A stretch of DNA of 64,000 bases from Neomesorhizobium sp963726065 (GCA_963726065.1 CAVSAU010000002.1:62001-126000); one strand, 5' to 3'. Counted from the first letter of the stretch, positions 34,294 through 44,017 are shown. Program-made: numbers and translations. Notes: generated from the sequence alone by a model not told the origin.

Positions 34294-35706
34294 TCACCCT
34301 GCGGTCGGCGTGGAGAGCAGCCAGAGGCCGAAAACGGTGTATGCGACCATCAGGAGTGCGAGCGGCGCCTGGCTGAGCGCGGCGCTTTTCGGCGAGGCGT
34401 GCAACCGCGCGGCGAGCATGTGCGCGACCAGCACGGCAAGCACGTGCCCGGCGATGATCGCGCCGGCCTGCAGGTTCCACAGCACCCTGGCGGAACCCGC
34501 ACCGGCCACAATGCCGGGCGTGACCTGCATGTAGGCGGTGCCGAACAGGTTCCATCCCAATGAGAACGGATCGGAAAGCGCCACCGCTGCGTATTGCCCG
34601 TTGACGACCAGCGCCGTCAGGTAGTGGGAAAAATGATAGGCGATCGCGATCGGCACGATCGACCAGACCAGAAGGCCGGCCGCGTGGAGGAAACCGTTTG
34701 CGCCCCCGCCAAGCTGCTCACCGGCGTAGACGACGAGCAGGAATGCTGCCGACAGCACCGCAAAGGTCAAAAGCAGACCGGTCGTGCTGGTGCCGATGAG
34801 CGCTGAACGGCCGGGAAATTCCAGCGGGTTGATGCCGTTCATGCCGAGCCAGAAGAAGGTCTTGGACAAGCCGTCGAAGGAGACGGAGGCAAGCGCCAGG
34901 AGAAGAAAGAGCACGCCGCTCAAAGGCAAGGGTGCGGCGTTGCGCAGCTTGGCCCCCGGCCAGCATAGGCTGAGCCGGCCGTGATCGGCCGGCGAAGCGG
35001 CAAGTTCGAAAATCGAAAGCCGCGCGATCATGCCGAAAAACACCGAAAGGCATTCGCCGCGCCGGTTCCATGCATCATAGCCGAAGATCAGCATGCAGAG
35101 GAAGTTGAAGGCCCAGTAGATGGCGACCGCCAACGCCAGCCGCGCGGGGTCGTCGGGCGCGGGATAGATCAGCTCGAACCAGGCGAAGCCGAAGAACAGC
35201 AGCACCGCCGGCCAGTAGCCAACAGCTGCGGGCAGACGGGTGGCGCGCTCACCGGTCCCGGTGATGCTCTCGAACAACCAGGCGGCCCCGTACCAGGGAT
35301 TGATCCATGCCCAGACATTGCCGATCAGGCCTTGCACCAGGGTCAACCCGACCCAGAGCAACGTCCAGATCGTCAGCGGCAGGGAATTGGACAGCGGATC
35401 GCGGCTGCCTAGAAAACCGGCAGCGACAAGCACGACCAGAAACACGAGGGACACCAGGCTGACCAGCGGGCGAAGGCCAGTGCCGATGCGAAACAGTTGA
35501 CGGCGCTGGGCGGCCAGCCGGTCGAACAAGGCCGGTGGCAACACCGTCAGCGCCAGGAAACTCGCCGCGACGGCAATGCCGCCGCCGGTCAGGTAATAGC
35601 CGGTTGGCAGCAGCAGAACGTGACCGCGGTCGGAGGCGTGGGCGAAAGCGTCACCGGTTGCCGTCGCGAGGGCGATGAAAGCAAGAAGCGGCGTGGCGAC
35701 CTTCAT
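34294..35706 (-). CDS. Polytopic membrane protein of unknown function
   Basis: 470 aa from the ATG at 35706. The N-terminus MKVATPLLAFIALATATGDAF looks like a cleavable signal, followed by HASDRGHVLLLPTGYYLTGG and about ten to eleven membrane segments. Aromatic/His-rich stretches occur (WAWINPWYGAAWLFESITG, AYHFSHYLTALVVNGQY, FDGLSKTFFWLG). I do not recognise a catalytic motif. From memory, similar proteins carry a 'fenitrothion hydrolase' label, but I cannot verify that here. It lies 23 nt after pncB, so it is probably co-transcribed with it. Confidence 0.7.
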   Translation of the reverse strand: MKVATPLLAFIALATATGDAFAHASDRGHVLLLPTGYYLTGGGIAVAASFLALTVLPPALFDRLAAQRRQLFRIGTGLRPLVSLVSLVFLVVLVAAGFLGSRDPLSNSLPLTIWTLLWVGLTLVQGLIGNVWAWINPWYGAAWLFESITGTGERATRLPAAVGYWPAVLLFFGFAWFELIYPAPDDPARLALAVAIYWAFNFLCMLIFGYDAWNRRGECLSVFFGMIARLSIFELAASPADHGRLSLCWPGAKLRNAAPLPLSGVLFLLLALASVSFDGLSKTFFWLGMNGINPLEFPGRSALIGTSTTGLLLTFAVLSAAFLLVVYAGEQLGGGANGFLHAAGLLVWSIVPIAIAYHFSHYLTALVVNGQYAAVALSDPFSLGWNLFGTAYMQVTPGIVAGAGSARVLWNLQAGAIIAGHVLAVLVAHMLAARLHASPKSAALSQAPLALLMVAYTVFGLWLLSTPTAG

Positions 35707-35729
35707 TTGCCGGCTATTTTGCGCGGATG

Positions 35730-37037
35730 TCACACAAAAACAGGCTGCTCGACACGCGCATCCGCTTCGCCGAAAATCTTCAGGTAACGCTCGATCTCCC
35801 GCTTGTCGCCGGTCGCCTTGGCCGGATTGTCGGAGAGTTTCACCGCCGGGTGGCCGTTCGCTTCGGTCACCTTGCAGACCAGCGAAATGGCATTGAGGTC
35901 GTCGGTCTCGGTCGGAGCGCAATCCTCGAAATCGTTGGTCAGGTTGGTGCCCCAGCCGAACGCCATGCGCACCTTGCCACGGAAGTGGCGGTAGGTCCGC
36001 TCGATGGTGTCGACATCGAGCCCGTCGGAGAAGATCAGGAGCTTGTCCTTGGGATTCTTGCCCTTGTCGCGCCACCACTTGATGATGCGCTCGCCGCCTT
36101 CGATCGGCGGTGCGCTGTCTGGCCTGAAGCCGGTCCAGTCGGCGACCCAGTCGGGCGCGTCGCGCAGGAACGATGCGGTGCCGAAAGCATCCGGCAGCAC
36201 GATCAGCAGATTGCCGCCATAATAACGCTGCCAGTCCTGCAGCACCTTGTAGGGTGAGCGCAGCAGTTCCTCGTCGGTCCTGGCGAGTGCAGCCAGAACC
36301 ATCGGCAGCTCATGCGCGTTGGTGCCGAGCGCCTCGAGGTCGGTATCCATGGCAAGCTTCACGTTCGACGTTCCGGTGAAGGCATCGCCGATGCCTTCCT
36401 TCAGGGCCTCGACGCACCAGCGTTGCCAGAGAAAGGAATGCCGGCGTCGCGTGCCGAAATCCGAAATGCGGATGTCTGGCAGCGCCCGCAAGCGTTCGGT
36501 CTTGGCCCACATCTTGGCCTTGGCGCGCGCATAAAGCACGTCGAGCGCGAATGGGCCGAAGCTTTTCATCGCGGCGCGCGAGCGCAACTCGTTGATGATC
36601 GCCAGCGCCGGGATTTCCCACATGGAGGTGTACATCCACGGGCCGGGGAATTCGAGTTCGTACTGGCCGTCGCGCTTGTGCAGCTCGTATTCCGGCAGCC
36701 GGAAATCGGCCAGCCAGGCGAGGAATTCGGGCTCGAATATCTGCTTGCGGCCGTAAAATGTATTACCGGCCAGCCAGATCATTTCTTTCTTGGAGAACCG
36801 TACGGTACGGGCGTGGTCGAGCTGGTCGCGCAACTCCTGTTCGTCGATCTCGTCGGCGAGGCGCACCGTGGTGGTGCGGTTGATCAGTGAAAAGGTGGCG
36901 TCGACCTTGGGGTACATGCCCCAGATCATCTGCAGCATCAGAAGCTTGTAGAAATCCGTGTCGAGCAGCGAACGCACGATCGGATCGAGCTTCCAGGTGT
37001 GATTGTAGACACGCCGCGCAATGTCTGTTCTTGCCAT
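35730..37037 (-). CDS. pncB: Nicotinate phosphoribosyltransferase
   Basis: 435 aa. It makes nicotinate mononucleotide from nicotinate and PRPP for NAD salvage. The N-terminal LLDTDFYKLLMLQMIW is the NAPRTase signature. The phosphorylated His is in ISDFGTRRRHSFLWQ, and phosphate-binding loops FSDGLDVDTIERTYRHF and FGWGTNLTNDF follow. Length matches the bacterial long form. Together with pncA 8 kb away it brackets the hydroxylase-reductase operon and transporter, so nicotinate lies at the branch between salvage and the proposed catabolism. Confidence 0.94.
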   Translation of the reverse strand: MARTDIARRVYNHTWKLDPIVRSLLDTDFYKLLMLQMIWGMYPKVDATFSLINRTTTVRLADEIDEQELRDQLDHARTVRFSKKEMIWLAGNTFYGRKQIFEPEFLAWLADFRLPEYELHKRDGQYELEFPGPWMYTSMWEIPALAIINELRSRAAMKSFGPFALDVLYARAKAKMWAKTERLRALPDIRISDFGTRRRHSFLWQRWCVEALKEGIGDAFTGTSNVKLAMDTDLEALGTNAHELPMVLAALARTDEELLRSPYKVLQDWQRYYGGNLLIVLPDAFGTASFLRDAPDWVADWTGFRPDSAPPIEGGERIIKWWRDKGKNPKDKLLIFSDGLDVDTIERTYRHFRGKVRMAFGWGTNLTNDFEDCAPTETDDLNAISLVCKVTEANGHPAVKLSDNPAKATGDKREIERYLKIFGEADARVEQPVFV

Positions 37038-37160
37038 GTCGACCCTCCCAAAACGCTGTCACGGCAGGGCGTTTGGCCGCCCATGGTTTGGCCTATAGCA
37101 TCGAATCGGGCTGTGCGCCTCTCGTTTTGAGACGAAAAATCGGATGGCGTGAGGCGGGAC

Positions 37161-38324
37161 TCACCATGCCGCGCGGTAGATGGCGAGGGCATCGGCCTGC
37201 GAAACGGCACGCGGATTGTTGACCAGAAGCCGCGTTTGTTTCATCGCATCGGCAGCCATCTTCTCCAGATGCTCCTCGCCGATCTTCACATCGCGCAGCC
37301 GCGTCTGCGAGACCGAGCCTGCGTGACAGCCCGGCAAGTTCTTCGACAAAGGCGGCACAGCGGCCTTGCGCGCCTTCCTCCCGCGACAGGCCGGGGAAAG
37401 CCTCGGCGGCGATTTCCGCATAAAGGTGCGCGGCATCCGGCATGTTGAAGCGCAGCACATGCGGCAGCACCAGCGCGTTGGAAAGCCCGTGCGGCACATG
37501 GAAGGTGCCGCCGATCGGATAGGCCAGCGCATGGACGGCGGCGACCGGCGAATTGGCGAAAGCCTGACCCGCCAGCATCGAGCCGAGCAGCATCGCGCCG
37601 CGCGCCTCGATATTCCTACCGTCGAAGACGGCGGTCTCGATGTTGGCGCCGAGCAGGCGCAGCGCCTGTTTCGCCAGCATCTTCGAAAGCGGGTTGTTGT
37701 TGACGCTTTTCGAGGCATAGGCCTCGATGGCATGCACCATGGCGTCGACGCCGGTCGCCGCAGATGATTGCCGGTGGCAGGCCGAGCGTCAGTTCAGGAT
37801 CGAGCACGGCGATGTCCGGCAGGATCACCGGCGAGGAGACGCCGCGCTTTTCCTCTTCGCCGACGGTGATGATCGAGACCGGGGTGACCTCCGAGCCGGT
37901 GCCCGCCGTGGTCGGTACGAGGACCAGTGGCAGGCGCGGGCCCCTGGGCATTGGCGACACCCCACGCGTCGTCGAGATTTTCATTGGAGCCAAGCAGCAG
38001 GGCGGCAAGCTTGGCAACGTCCAGCGAGGAACCGCCGCCGAAACCGACCACGCCCCTTGCGCTTGCCGTACGGCCGAGATCGACGGCCTTCGTCAACGTG
38101 GCGAGCGACGGATCGGCTTCCACGGCATCGAAAACGGTGACCTCCATGCCGGCAGCCTTCAGCGACGCAAGCGCGGGTTCGCAGAGTCCGAGGCGGCGCA
38201 GGCCGGGATCGGTGACGAACAGCACATTGTCACCGAGTTTCTTGCCGGCGATATCGGCCAGTCGCCGCGATGACCCAGCCTCGAAGACAAGCGACGCGGT
38301 GGTGTTGAAGACAAAGGGGTTCAT
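37161..38324 (-). CDS. Iron-containing alcohol dehydrogenase (three frameshifts)
   Basis: 1164 nt; removing three inserted bases gives 386 aa. ATG at 38324. Fragments in order: GFGGGSSLDVAKLAALLLGS (NAD loop), then after a shift near 37941 PTTAGTGSEVTPVSII, then after a shift near 37768 DAMVHAIEAYAS and the metal-site region HALAYPIGGTFHVPHG, then after a shift near 37307-37311 LRDVKIGEEHLEKMAADAM. Type III ADH family; members reduce aldehydes or maleylacetate. It lies 20 nt after the LysR gene on the same strand. The alcohol or aldehyde substrate is unknown. Confidence 0.8.
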
Positions 38325-38344
38325 GTTCCTCTCCACGGTCCGTC

Positions 38345-39307
38345 TCAGGGCTGGCTGGCCGTAGTCGTCCGCTTGCGTTTGCGGATACTCTTCTGCCCGG
38401 CGAGCGGCAGGTCGCCAAGCCCCGCGGTTTCCTGCTTCTCCGCGTAAAGCCAGTCGATGAACACCTTGACGATCGGCGCCGATTTCAGGTCGTTGCGGCA
38501 GGCGACATAAAAGGCGTCGACAGCTGGCACCGACAGGTTGAACAGCGAGACGAGCTGGCCCTTGGCCATCAGTCCGCTCGCCGTCACCGTGTCGCCCAAC
38601 GCAACGCCGTGGCCATGCACCGCCGCTTCCACCGATAGGCGGGCGTCGCTCATCAAGTGCTGCGGGCCCCGCGCCAGGTCCAGTGCGTCCGCCGCAGCCA
38701 GCCAGGTGTGCCACTCGCGACCGTCGTCGGCATGCAGCATGACGTGGTCGGCCAAGTCGCGCACGGTGCGGATCGGCTTGTTGTTGATAAGCGTCGGACT
38801 GGCGACCGGGAATAGCTCCAGCCGCGACCAGAGCTTCAGCCAGCAGTCGCCCCAGTTGCCGTCGCCATAGAGCAGGCACACGTCGACATCCGCGGAGTGG
38901 ATGTCGCCGGGATTGTTGGAGGCGTTGAGGGTAAGCCGGATGCCGGGATACTGGGTGGTGAAGCTGCCAAGCCGCGGGATCAACCAGAAGGAGAGAAGCG
39001 CCGGCACGCAACTGACGGTCAGTGCGCCGGAACTGGTCGGCCGCGTCATCCGGGCCGTCGCCGCGGCGATGCCCTCGAAGGCATTGGAGACGGCCGGCAG
39101 GAGTTCGGCGCCTTGGGAGGTGAGTTTCAGTCTCTGCCCGGCGCGCTCGAAAAGCCTGACGTTGAGCGAAGCTTCCAGCGCCTTGATCTGGTGGCTTATG
39201 GCGCCGTGCGTGACGTTGAGTTCGCCCGCCGCCTTGGTCAGCGAGCCATGGCGCGCCGTCGCCTCGAAGGCGCGCAGCGGGTTGAGCGGGGGAAGGCGCC
39301 TTGGCAT
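38345..39307 (-). CDS. LysR-family regulator, GcvA-like
   Basis: 320 aa from the ATG at 39307 (MPRRLPPLNPLRAFEATARH). The N-terminal helix-turn-helix reads LTKAAGELNVTHGAISHQIKALE, and the rest is a LysR effector domain. The PLNPLRAFEA opening is typical of GcvA/AmpR-type members. A basic tail (KSIRKRKRTT) ends the protein. It is divergent from the ureohydrolase-ABC operon, with a 17 bp palindrome right upstream of its own start, suggesting control of both directions. Confidence 0.88.
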   Translation of the reverse strand: MPRRLPPLNPLRAFEATARHGSLTKAAGELNVTHGAISHQIKALEASLNVRLFERAGQRLKLTSQGAELLPAVSNAFEGIAAATARMTRPTSSGALTVSCVPALLSFWLIPRLGSFTTQYPGIRLTLNASNNPGDIHSADVDVCLLYGDGNWGDCWLKLWSRLELFPVASPTLINNKPIRTVRDLADHVMLHADDGREWHTWLAAADALDLARGPQHLMSDARLSVEAAVHGHGVALGDTVTASGLMAKGQLVSLFNLSVPAVDAFYVACRNDLKSAPIVKVFIDWLYAEKQETAGLGDLPLAGQKSIRKRKRTTTASQP

Positions 39308-39317
39308 GGCCGGACTT

Positions 39318-39334
39318 TGTGAGTAAATCTCACA
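39318..39334. promoter_or_regulatory. Predicted LysR operator
   Basis: TGTGAGTAAATCTCACA: perfect 6 bp arms TGTGAG/CTCACA around TAAAT, which also contains a T-N11-A LysR box. It lies 11 nt upstream of the LysR start codon and 180 nt upstream of the ureohydrolase start, consistent with autorepression and divergent activation. Confidence 0.6.
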
Positions 39335-39513
39335 GCGAAACCCTATAACAATATCAATTGTCTTTTCAACGCTACGCCGCGACAATCATCCCAGCGCATC
39401 ATCAAGGCTTGGCAGAATTGCAGCGGCGCCGCGAGGGACAATCTCGCGGGCGGCAAAGCGGCAATTTCCAGAAGGGAACCAACGGTTCCGGCGCGTCAGG
39501 AGGATTTTTCGGC

Positions 39514-40577
39514 ATGGCATGGGACCGCAGCAAGCTCGACGCGTTGCAGAAGAAATATGGCGAAAGCCATGGCGGCGAGCTGTTCAATCCGAAATTCCGG
39601 CGCGTCGCCGACAAGATCTTCACCAAGAGCGGCACCCGGCTGGCGCCCTATTCCGGCGTGCCGACCTTCCTGACCGCTCCCTATCGCCAGGTCGACAACG
39701 ACAATCCCGATTTCGGCGATCTGCAGGTGGCGATGGTCGGCGTGCCGATGGATCTCGGCGTCACCAACCGGCCGGGCTCGCGCTTCGGCCCGCGCGCGCT
39801 GCGCACCATCGAGCGCATCGGCCCCTACAATCACGTGCTCGACTGCGCGCCGGTACAGGATCTGCGCGTCGCCGACATCGGCGATGTGCCGTTCCAGAGC
39901 CGCTACCGGCTGGAGCTCAGCCATGACGACATCGAGCGCCGCATCAACCAGATCGTCGATGCCGGCGTGGTGCCGCTGTCGGTCGGCGGCGACCATTCGA
40001 TCACCCATCCGATCCTCAAGGCGGTCGGCAAGAAGCGCGCCGGTCGGCATGATCCATATCGACGCGCATTGCGACACCGGCGGCGCCTACGACCTGACCA
40101 AGTTCCACCATGGCGGACCGTTCCGCAACGCCGTGCTCGACGGCGTGCTCGACCCGACGCGCACCATCCAGATCGGCATTCGCGGCTCGGCCGAGTATCT
40201 GTGGGAGTTCACCTACGAATCCGGCATGACCGTGATCCATGCCGAGGAGGTTTCCGGCCTCGGCATTCCCGCCGATCATCGAGAAGGCAAGAAAGATCGT
40301 CGGCGACGGCCCGACCTACCTGTCCTTCGACATCGACAGCCTCGACCCGGCCTTCGCGCCCGGCACCGGCACGCCGGAAGTCGGCGGCCTGACGACGCGC
40401 GAGGTGCTGGAAATCCTGCGCGGCCTGAAGGGCGTCAACCTGGTCGGCGGCGACGTCGTCGAGGTCGCGCCGCAATATGACGCGACCACCAACACCGCAC
40501 ATGCCGGCGCGCAGGTGCTGTTCGAAATTCTGAGCCTGATGGTTTTCAGCCCGTTCGTCACCGGCAAGCGAGGCTGA
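39514..40577 (+). CDS. Agmatinase-family ureohydrolase (two frameshifts)
   Basis: 1064 nt; removing two bases gives 353 aa. The ATG at 39514 follows AGGAGG. Mn-binding motifs are intact after correction: GGDHSITHP in the first frame, MIHIDAHCDTGG after a shift near 40036-40041, and SFDIDSLDPAFAPGTGTPE after an extra C at 40268-40270. These hydrolyse guanidino compounds to an amine plus urea. Agmatine is one candidate; guanidinobutyrate or guanidinopropionate are others. It heads an operon with two ABC importers. Confidence 0.85.
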
Positions 40578-40715
40578 GCCATGAACTGAACCGGTCGCGT
40601 CGCGGCTCTGCGGGGAGCAGATTTGCCGCGGCGGGATCGCCGATAGCCTGACTGGAGAGCAACAACAAAAGGCCGGCAGGAAATTTCCAACAGTCTTGAA
40701 AAGGGAACACAAGAC

Positions 40716-41507
40716 ATGACCATGAAGAGCATTTTCCGTTCGTCGCTGCTGGCGGCCGCACTCCTGGCCGGCGCAACTGCCGCTCAGGCTGACGCCATCG
40801 ACGACATCACCGCCGCCGGCCAGCTCAATGTCGGCGTCTTCGCCGACTTCCCGCCCTTCTCTTCGGCCAGCGCCGATATGAGCCTCAAGGGCTATGACAT
40901 CGACGTCGCGCAGCACATCGCCGACACGCTGAAGGTAAAGCTCAACCCGGTCGCGGTGACCGGCCAGAACCGCATTCCCTACCTCACCGAAAAGCGCGTC
41001 GATCTGCTGATGAGCGTCGGCTACTCCAAGGAGCGCGAGCAGGTCATCGATTTCGCCGCCGCCTACGCACCTTATTACATCGCGGTGATCGGACCGGCGG
41101 CCCTCGAGGTCAAGGGCAAGGACGATCTCGCCGGCAAGTCGATCGCTGTCAACCGCGGCACGCTGGAAGATACATCGCTGACGGAGGCCGCGCCCGCCAC
41201 CGCCGACATCAAACGCTTCGACAACTACAACGCGGTGATCCAGGCTTTCATCTCCGGCCAGACCCAGCTGATGGTCGTCGGCAACGATGTCGGCGCGCAG
41301 GTTCTGGCGCGGCAGGAGGAGCTGAAGCCGGAACAGAAGTTCCAGCTGCTTACCTCGCCCTCGCATATCGGTCTCAACAAGAATGAGGAGCGTCTGAAGA
41401 AGGCGATCAACGATGCCGTCGCCAAGATGCTCGCAGACGGAAAGCTGAACGCAAGTTCGGAAGCCTGGCTGAAGACACCGCTCAATCCTGAAAACCTCAA
41501 GGATTGA
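40716..41507 (+). CDS. Polar amino acid-type ABC substrate-binding protein
   Basis: 263 aa, bacterial solute-binding family 3. A Sec signal peptide ends at AQA|D (about residue 25). The mature domain contains LNVGVFADFPPFSSASADM, GYDIDVAQHIAD and LLMSVGYSKEREQVIDFAAAY. The start has GGGAACACA upstream. The 138 bp gap after the ureohydrolase gene has no other gene. Such proteins bind basic or polar amino acids; arginine or guanidino derivatives fit the neighbours. Confidence 0.88.
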   Translation: MTMKSIFRSSLLAAALLAGATAAQADAIDDITAAGQLNVGVFADFPPFSSASADMSLKGYDIDVAQHIADTLKVKLNPVAVTGQNRIPYLTEKRVDLLMSVGYSKEREQVIDFAAAYAPYYIAVIGPAALEVKGKDDLAGKSIAVNRGTLEDTSLTEAAPATADIKRFDNYNAVIQAFISGQTQLMVVGNDVGAQVLARQEELKPEQKFQLLTSPSHIGLNKNEERLKKAINDAVAKMLADGKLNASSEAWLKTPLNPENLKD

Positions 41508-41510
41508 TCC

Positions 41511-42180
41511 GTGGGCTACAGCCTCGACTTCGGCTGGCTTGACCGAGGCCCTGGGCGCCATAGCCCAGGGCGCGGCGATGACGATGATGCTGATCACCGT
41601 CACCACAATCGCCGGCACGTTTTTCAGCGTGCTCGGCGCCGCCGGCCGGCGCAGCGGCTATCCCCTGCTGCGCCAGGCGATCACCGTCTATGTCGAGGTG
41701 GTGCGCAACACGCCGTTCCTGGTGCAGCTGTTCTTCATCTTCTTCGGCTTGCCGGCGCTCGGCGTCCGGCTCGATCCGGTTATCGCCGCCATTCTTGCCA
41801 TGACCTTGAACATGGCGGCCTATACTACCGAAATCGTCGGCGCCGGTCTCGATGCTGTGCCGACTGGCCAGCGCGAAGCCGCGCTGGCGCTTGGCCTGCG
41901 TCCGCGACAGGTCTTCATCAAGATCGTGCTGCCGCAGGCGCTGAAGGTGATCTTTCCTGCGCTGACCAGCCAGATCGTCATCATGATGCTGGAATCGGCG
42001 GTGGTGTCGCAGATCGCGGTGCGGGAACTGACCTACGAGGCCGACATGCTGCAGGCGCGCACTTTCCGTGCTTTCGAAACCTATTTCGTCGTCACCATGG
42101 TCTATCTCGGCCTGTCGATGGCGTTGCGCCGATTTCTGGTCGCCGGCGGACGGCGCGTGTTGGGAGCAGGCGTGTCATGA
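41511..42180 (+). CDS. Polar amino acid ABC permease 1 (one frameshift)
   Basis: 670 nt; removing one T of the pair at 41539-41540 gives 222 aa. The GTG at 41511, with AAGGA upstream, starts VGYSLDFGWL, which then joins TEALGAIAQGAAMTMMLITV. HisMQ-type permease with the loop GREAALALGLRPRQ-like segment (QREAALALGLRPRQVF). The stop overlaps the next start (ATGA). It forms the channel with permease 2. Confidence 0.85.
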
Positions 42181-42824
42181 TCGAGTTCACTCTCTGGGAC
42201 ATCGTCCGCAATCTTTTGCTCGCCGCGCGCTGGACGGTTCTGCTGTCGATCGTCGCCTTCATCGGCGGCGCCCTGGTCGGCATGGTCATCCTGTTCCTTC
42301 GCATCGCCAAGAACAAATGGGCGCGGCGCTTCTCGTCAGGTTACATCGCGCTGTTCCAGGGCACGCCGCTTTTGATGCAGCTTTTCCTGATGTTCTTCGG
42401 TCTGCCGATGCTGGGCTTCCGCATCGAACCATGGACGGCGGCAGTGCTCGGCCTCACCTTCTTCGCCAGCGCCTATCTCGCCGAGATATGGCGCAGCGGC
42501 GTCGACGCATTGCCGCGCGGCCAGTGGGATGCCGGCGCCAGCCTCGGCCTGCACTATCTGCAGGAGCTCAGGCTGATCATCCTGCCGCAGGCTTTTTCGA
42601 TCACACGGGCGCCTACCGTCGGCTTTCTCGTGCAACTGGTCAAGGCGACCGCACTGACCTCGATCATCGGTTTCGAGGAGCTGGTGCGCACCTCGAATGC
42701 CATCAACAATGCAACCTTCGAACCGTTCACCGTCTATGGGCTGGTGGCGCTGATTTTCTTCGTCATTTGCTTCCCGCTGACACAATATGCCCGCATGCTG
42801 GAGGCTCGATCGGCAAGACATTGA
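42177..42824 (+). CDS. Polar amino acid ABC permease 2
   Basis: 215 aa HisMQ-type permease; ATGA overlap with permease 1. Hydrophobic segments include LLLAARWTVLLSIVAFIGGALVGMV-like helix at the N-terminus and the C-terminal GLVALIFFVICFPLTQYARML. The cytoplasmic loop GQWDAGASLGLHYLQ contacts the ATPase. No dedicated HisP-like ATPase is encoded next to it; the only ATPase nearby is the PotA-like one at 44189, so sharing or a distant partner is implied. Confidence 0.9.
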   Translation: MIEFTLWDIVRNLLLAARWTVLLSIVAFIGGALVGMVILFLRIAKNKWARRFSSGYIALFQGTPLLMQLFLMFFGLPMLGFRIEPWTAAVLGLTFFASAYLAEIWRSGVDALPRGQWDAGASLGLHYLQELRLIILPQAFSITRAPTVGFLVQLVKATALTSIIGFEELVRTSNAINNATFEPFTVYGLVALIFFVICFPLTQYARMLEARSARH

Positions 42825-42898
42825 CGGGCAGTTGAATTAGACTTCGACCGAAAAAAAATGGGAACACCGGGCAACCCGGGCAAGAAGAGGAGAATGAC

Positions 42899-43987
42899 AT
42901 GACTGGATTTCGCCATCGCGGCATCAGCCGCCGCACGGTGCTCGGCACCGGGCTAGCCGCCGCCGGCATGCTCGCCATGCCGTCCGTGCTGAGGGCACAG
43001 GACAAGTCGCTGAAGGTCGGCGTCTATGGCGGCTACTTCAAGGATTCGTTCGACAAGAACATCTTTCCCGAATTCACCAAGACGACCGGCATCGCAGTCG
43101 AATCGGTCGCTGAGCCGACAGGCGAAGCCTGGCTGGTGCAGCTCGAACAGGCGGCGAAGGCAGGTCAGGCGCCGGCCGACGTTTCGATGATGTCGCAGAC
43201 GTCGACGCTTAAGGGCCAGTCGACCGAACTGTGGACGCCCATCGACCCGGCCAAGATCAAGAATTACGACAGCTTGCTGCCGCACTTCATCAACAAATAT
43301 CCGGACGGACGCGTCGCCGGCATCGGGGCGGTGGCCTGGTACATCACGCTGGTGACCAACACGGATGTCTACAAGGAAGCCCCGACCTCCTGGGAGGCAC
43401 TTTGGGATCCAGCCAATGCCGACAAGCTCGGCCTGCTGGCGCTGGCGTCCAACTCGTTCCTGCTCGAAGTGACCGCCACCACCTTCATGGGCGGCACCAA
43501 GGCGCTAGACACCGACGACGGGCTGGAAAAGGCGTTCGCCAAGCTTGCCGAAGTGAAGCCGAACGTCCGCCTCTGGTATCGCGACGAGGCGCAGTTCGAG
43601 CAGGCGCTGAAATCCGGCGAAATCCCGATGGGCCAGTATTACCACGACGTCACCGGCCTGGCGGCGGCCGACGGCCATCCCGTGCGCTCGACCTTCCCGA
43701 AGCAGGGCGGCATCCAGGATTCCGGCAACTGGGCGCTGTCGCGCGCCTCGACCAAGGTTGAGGAGGCGCATGTGTTCATCGACTATATGAGCCAGCCGGC
43801 GATCCAGGGCCTGATGTCGCGCAAGGTCGGCACGGCGCCGACACTGAAGAAAGATGTGCTCGACTTGAAGCCGGAGGAGTTTGCCGCGGTGTCGTCGGAA
43901 ATCCCGCCGATCATTCCCCGCTACGACCTCTATACGACCAAGGCCGACTGGATCAACCAGAAGTGGACTGAGCTGATCGTCAGCTGA
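42899..43987 (+). CDS. Polyamine-type ABC substrate-binding protein (Tat signal)
   Basis: 362 aa. Twin-arginine motif ISRRTVLGTGLAAAG, with cleavage near LRAQ|D. The PotD/PotF-like fold (SLKVGVYGGYFKDSFDKNIFPEFTKTTGI; MSQTSTLKGQSTELW; GAVAWYITLVTNTDVYKEAPTSW) suggests binding of polyamines or related cations. The start has AGGAGA upstream. It is the binding protein for the ATPase and permeases at 44189-46877, from which it is separated by a 201 bp repeat-bearing gap. Confidence 0.85.
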   Translation: MTGFRHRGISRRTVLGTGLAAAGMLAMPSVLRAQDKSLKVGVYGGYFKDSFDKNIFPEFTKTTGIAVESVAEPTGEAWLVQLEQAAKAGQAPADVSMMSQTSTLKGQSTELWTPIDPAKIKNYDSLLPHFINKYPDGRVAGIGAVAWYITLVTNTDVYKEAPTSWEALWDPANADKLGLLALASNSFLLEVTATTFMGGTKALDTDDGLEKAFAKLAEVKPNVRLWYRDEAQFEQALKSGEIPMGQYYHDVTGLAAADGHPVRSTFPKQGGIQDSGNWALSRASTKVEEAHVFIDYMSQPAIQGLMSRKVGTAPTLKKDVLDLKPEEFAAVSSEIPPIIPRYDLYTTKADWINQKWTELIVS

Positions 43988-43990
43988 TTT

Positions 43991-44017
43991 CCCCTCTCCC
44001 CGCTTGCGGAGGGGAGG
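43991..44017. repeat. Imperfect GC-rich palindrome after the polyamine-binding gene
   Basis: CCCCTCTCCCCGC followed by GCGGAGGGGAGGG, an imperfect hairpin beginning 4 nt after the stop codon. It is similar in sequence to 5325-5352, and so is one member of a dispersed intergenic repeat family. Confidence 0.55.

Noticed and set aside
37161..38324. Calling the iron ADH a true pseudogene
   Set aside because: All coding blocks and metal-site residues are intact after removing three single bases; genuine decay would also show missense changes and stops.
39514..40577. Programmed ribosomal frameshifting as an explanation for split genes
   Set aside because: The shifts lie at different, unrelated sequences without a shared slippery heptamer or downstream structure, and occur many times in one gene; sequencing error is simpler.
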